7,894 nt of DNA. Source: Thiotrichales bacterium (GTDB lineage: Bacteria > Pseudomonadota > Gammaproteobacteria > UWMA-0217). The stretch's first letter is position 1; every line of letters starts with the position of its first letter. The notes below the pieces were generated by a model that had not been told where the DNA came from, did not search any database, and saw only the letters and a program-made list of their open reading frames with translations. The DNA is taken from the NCBI GenBank assembly GCA_024763135.1, contig JANTGD010000157.1, positions 1 to 7,894 on the forward strand. Direction: 5' to 3'. This document shows positions 6,092-7,894 of the stretch, in pieces. The position numbers and the translations under genes were made by a program.

Positions 6092-7792
6092 ATGCCCAGC
6101 ATTATTTTTATCCTTTTCAGGCGACTCCGCTCACCGCTGATACTGCTCGTCGTGGTCTATGCCGTTTCTATGCTGGGCCTGGTATTGATTCCGGGTCAGG
6201 ACGACCAGGGCAACCCCTACCACATGAGTTTTTTTCACGCGTTTTACTTTGTGAGTTTCATGGGCTCGACCATCGGTTTTGGTGAAGTCCCTTATGCATT
6301 TACCGATGCACAGCGTCTGTGGACGACAATTGCTATCTACGCCACTGTGGTGACCTGGCTCTATGGCATTAGTGCATTACTGACAACGATGCAGGATCCT
6401 GCCATCAAGAAATTGATTCGCGATGCATCGTTTCGCCATCGGGTCAGGAATCTTCGTGAGCCTTTTTATCTGGTCTGCGGCTATGGTGATACCGGCTCAT
6501 TACTCGTGCGCGCGCTGGCCGACGATGGCATCCGCTCTGTGGTCATCGATGATGCACAAGAACGGATTGATCTGCTGGAATTGGACGACTCTGCGGTCAA
6601 AGCCATCGGCCGCAGTGGTGGCAGTGACCGACCGGAAACCCTGCTCGATGCAGGACTGACCAGTGCGAATTGCAAAGGGGTTGTCGCTTTGACCAATAAC
6701 GACACCGTAAACTTGAAAATTGCCTTAAGCACTCATCTCTTACATCCCGACCTACCGATGATTTCGCGTGTTGAAACCAAACCCGCGGCGCGCAATATCT
6801 CCTCGTTTGGTCACAATGTGGTGATCAATCCATTTGAAACCTTTGCCGGCCGGCTTGCGATGGCGCTCCATTCACCCGGTATGTATATTCTGTACGAATG
6901 GCTTGCAGGGGTGCCCGATGAAGAGCTTCAGGAGCCTTTGTTCCCGCCTCATGGGCACTGGATACTGTGTAGTTATGGGCGTTTTGGTAAGGCAGTATAT
7001 GAGCGCCTCATTGCTGAAGGCATTATGCCGAAGATCATTGAGGCACTGCCTGAAGAAAATGACGCACCCGGTAATAACACCATTGAAGGACTGGGTACAG
7101 AAGCCGAGACACTGAAAAAAGCAGGCATAAAACACGCCACAGGAATTGTGGCTGGCACTGATAATGACGCCAATAACCTGTCAATCATTATGACGGCACG
7201 TGAGCTTAATCCAAATCTTTTCACTGTGGCACGACAGAATCGCCGGCGCAATGATGTGATTTTCAAAGCAGCTCATCTCGACCTCGTTATGCAGCGCGGC
7301 AATGTGACCGCACACAAGATATTCGCATTAATCCGAACGCCCTTGATTGGGAATTTCCTTAGCAAGGCGCATCAACGCGACAATGATTGGGCCAATCAAT
7401 TGGTTTCCAGGATCAGTGGCATTGTCGACAATAGAGTGCCTCTGGTCTGGGAAGTGGAGTTGACCCGCGCCAAAGCGCCAGGTCTGTTTGCAGCGCTGGC
7501 AGAATGCAAGATCCTGCTAAGAGATCTTCTCCGTGACCCACGTTATCGCGACGATCGACTTCCTGCCATCGCATTGTTGATCCGGCGTAACAGTGAAGAC
7601 GAATTACTACCTGATGATTACTTCGAACTACAAGTGGGTGACGCCATTCTCTTTTGCGGTACTAAAACCGCGCATCAACAGATGGAATGGACAGTCAATA
7701 ATTATGATGTGGCGCGGTACCTTGTCACTGGCGAGGAACACCCCAGTGGTCTCCTGGGGCGTTGGCTGAGCGAGCTCAATAGCCAAGGTTAA
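6092..7792 (+). CDS. Two-TM potassium channel with tandem RCK (TrkA-N) domains
   Basis: The 566-residue protein is an inner-membrane ion channel subunit, expected to form tetramers gated by ligands bound to cytoplasmic RCK domains. TM1 is about 13-34, the pore helix and filter lie at 47-66 (FMGSTIGFGEVP, filter T60-I-G-F-G-E65), and TM2 is about 77-99. RCK1 (about 125-260) has the Rossmann motif GYGDTG (130-135) with acidic D153/D154 closing the second strand, which suggests NAD(H) or another adenine nucleotide. RCK2 (about 288-415) has SYGRFG (294-299), where Ser replaces the first Gly, and AGTDNDANNL (354-363). A TrkA-C-like end spans about 450-525 (LPDDYFELQVGDAILFCG). The ATG start is preceded by TGAGG at 6077-6081. 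The two-RCK layout recalls GsuK-type channels rather than E. coli Kch. Transport direction and ligand cannot be deduced. Confidence 0.93.
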   Translation: MPSIIFILFRRLRSPLILLVVVYAVSMLGLVLIPGQDDQGNPYHMSFFHAFYFVSFMGSTIGFGEVPYAFTDAQRLWTTIAIYATVVTWLYGISALLTTMQDPAIKKLIRDASFRHRVRNLREPFYLVCGYGDTGSLLVRALADDGIRSVVIDDAQERIDLLELDDSAVKAIGRSGGSDRPETLLDAGLTSANCKGVVALTNNDTVNLKIALSTHLLHPDLPMISRVETKPAARNISSFGHNVVINPFETFAGRLAMALHSPGMYILYEWLAGVPDEELQEPLFPPHGHWILCSYGRFGKAVYERLIAEGIMPKIIEALPEENDAPGNNTIEGLGTEAETLKKAGIKHATGIVAGTDNDANNLSIIMTARELNPNLFTVARQNRRRNDVIFKAAHLDLVMQRGNVTAHKIFALIRTPLIGNFLSKAHQRDNDWANQLVSRISGIVDNRVPLVWEVELTRAKAPGLFAALAECKILLRDLLRDPRYRDDRLPAIALLIRRNSEDELLPDDYFELQVGDAILFCGTKTAHQQMEWTVNNYDVARYLVTGEEHPSGLLGRWLSELNSQG

Positions 7793-7875
7793 AAACTAGC
7801 CTAGTACACCGACAAGTCCAAACTGTCTATATCAGCGCAAACCCACGCGTTCAGAACAAGGCATTGTTGCGAAGC

Positions 7876-7890
7876 CATGGTTGTTCCATG
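7876..7890. repeat. Short inverted repeat near the window end
   Basis: CATGG (7876-7880) and CCATG (7886-7890) around TTGTT. It lies 83 bases after the channel stop. The window ends 4 bases later, so a T run that would make it a terminator cannot be judged. Positions 7793-7894 otherwise show no gene. Confidence 0.25.
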
Positions 7891-7894
7891 TCGA

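Overview
The window looks like chromosomal DNA of a gammaproteobacterium of moderate G+C. The tRNA-modification methyltransferase CmoM and an MsrA with an E. coli-like N-terminal extension both point to that class. No rRNA, tRNA, transposase, CRISPR array or phage gene was seen.

Layout: (1) Positions 1-252 (+) hold the 3' end of a gene whose product reads like the last strands of an outer-membrane beta-barrel. (2) On the minus strand, from about 3137 down to 346, three genes form a tight operon. They encode a soluble PAS-containing histidine kinase, a FixJ/LuxR-type response regulator (1-base TAG/GTG overlap) and, 6 bases further on, an exported protein of unknown function rich in Gly, Pro, Met and aromatic residues. 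(3) Also on the minus strand are cmoM (3237-4019) and msrA (4194-4823). These are housekeeping genes for tRNA wobble-uridine modification and for repair of oxidised methionine. (4) Positions 4824-5695 hold no gene I can support. They carry a likely msrA promoter, a 17-bp palindrome, an FNR/Dnr-like site, a good sigma70-type promoter (TTGCGA-17-CATAAT) and a leader of about 200 nt. (5) On the plus strand, 5696-7792, is a two-gene operon: a 127-residue four-helix membrane protein (I recall this family as DUF6394) followed by a two-TM potassium channel with two RCK/TrkA-N domains. Positions 7793-7894 hold no visible gene.

How the genes may work together: the sensor kinase and regulator form a complete phosphorelay, and the exported protein next to them is a candidate output or accessory factor. 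The membrane protein and channel are arranged as co-translated partners, which suggests the small protein assists or controls potassium flux. These functional links are inferred from gene order, not shown by the sequence. The most promising less-described elements are the DUF6394/channel pair with its long leader, and the exported protein tied to the two-component system.
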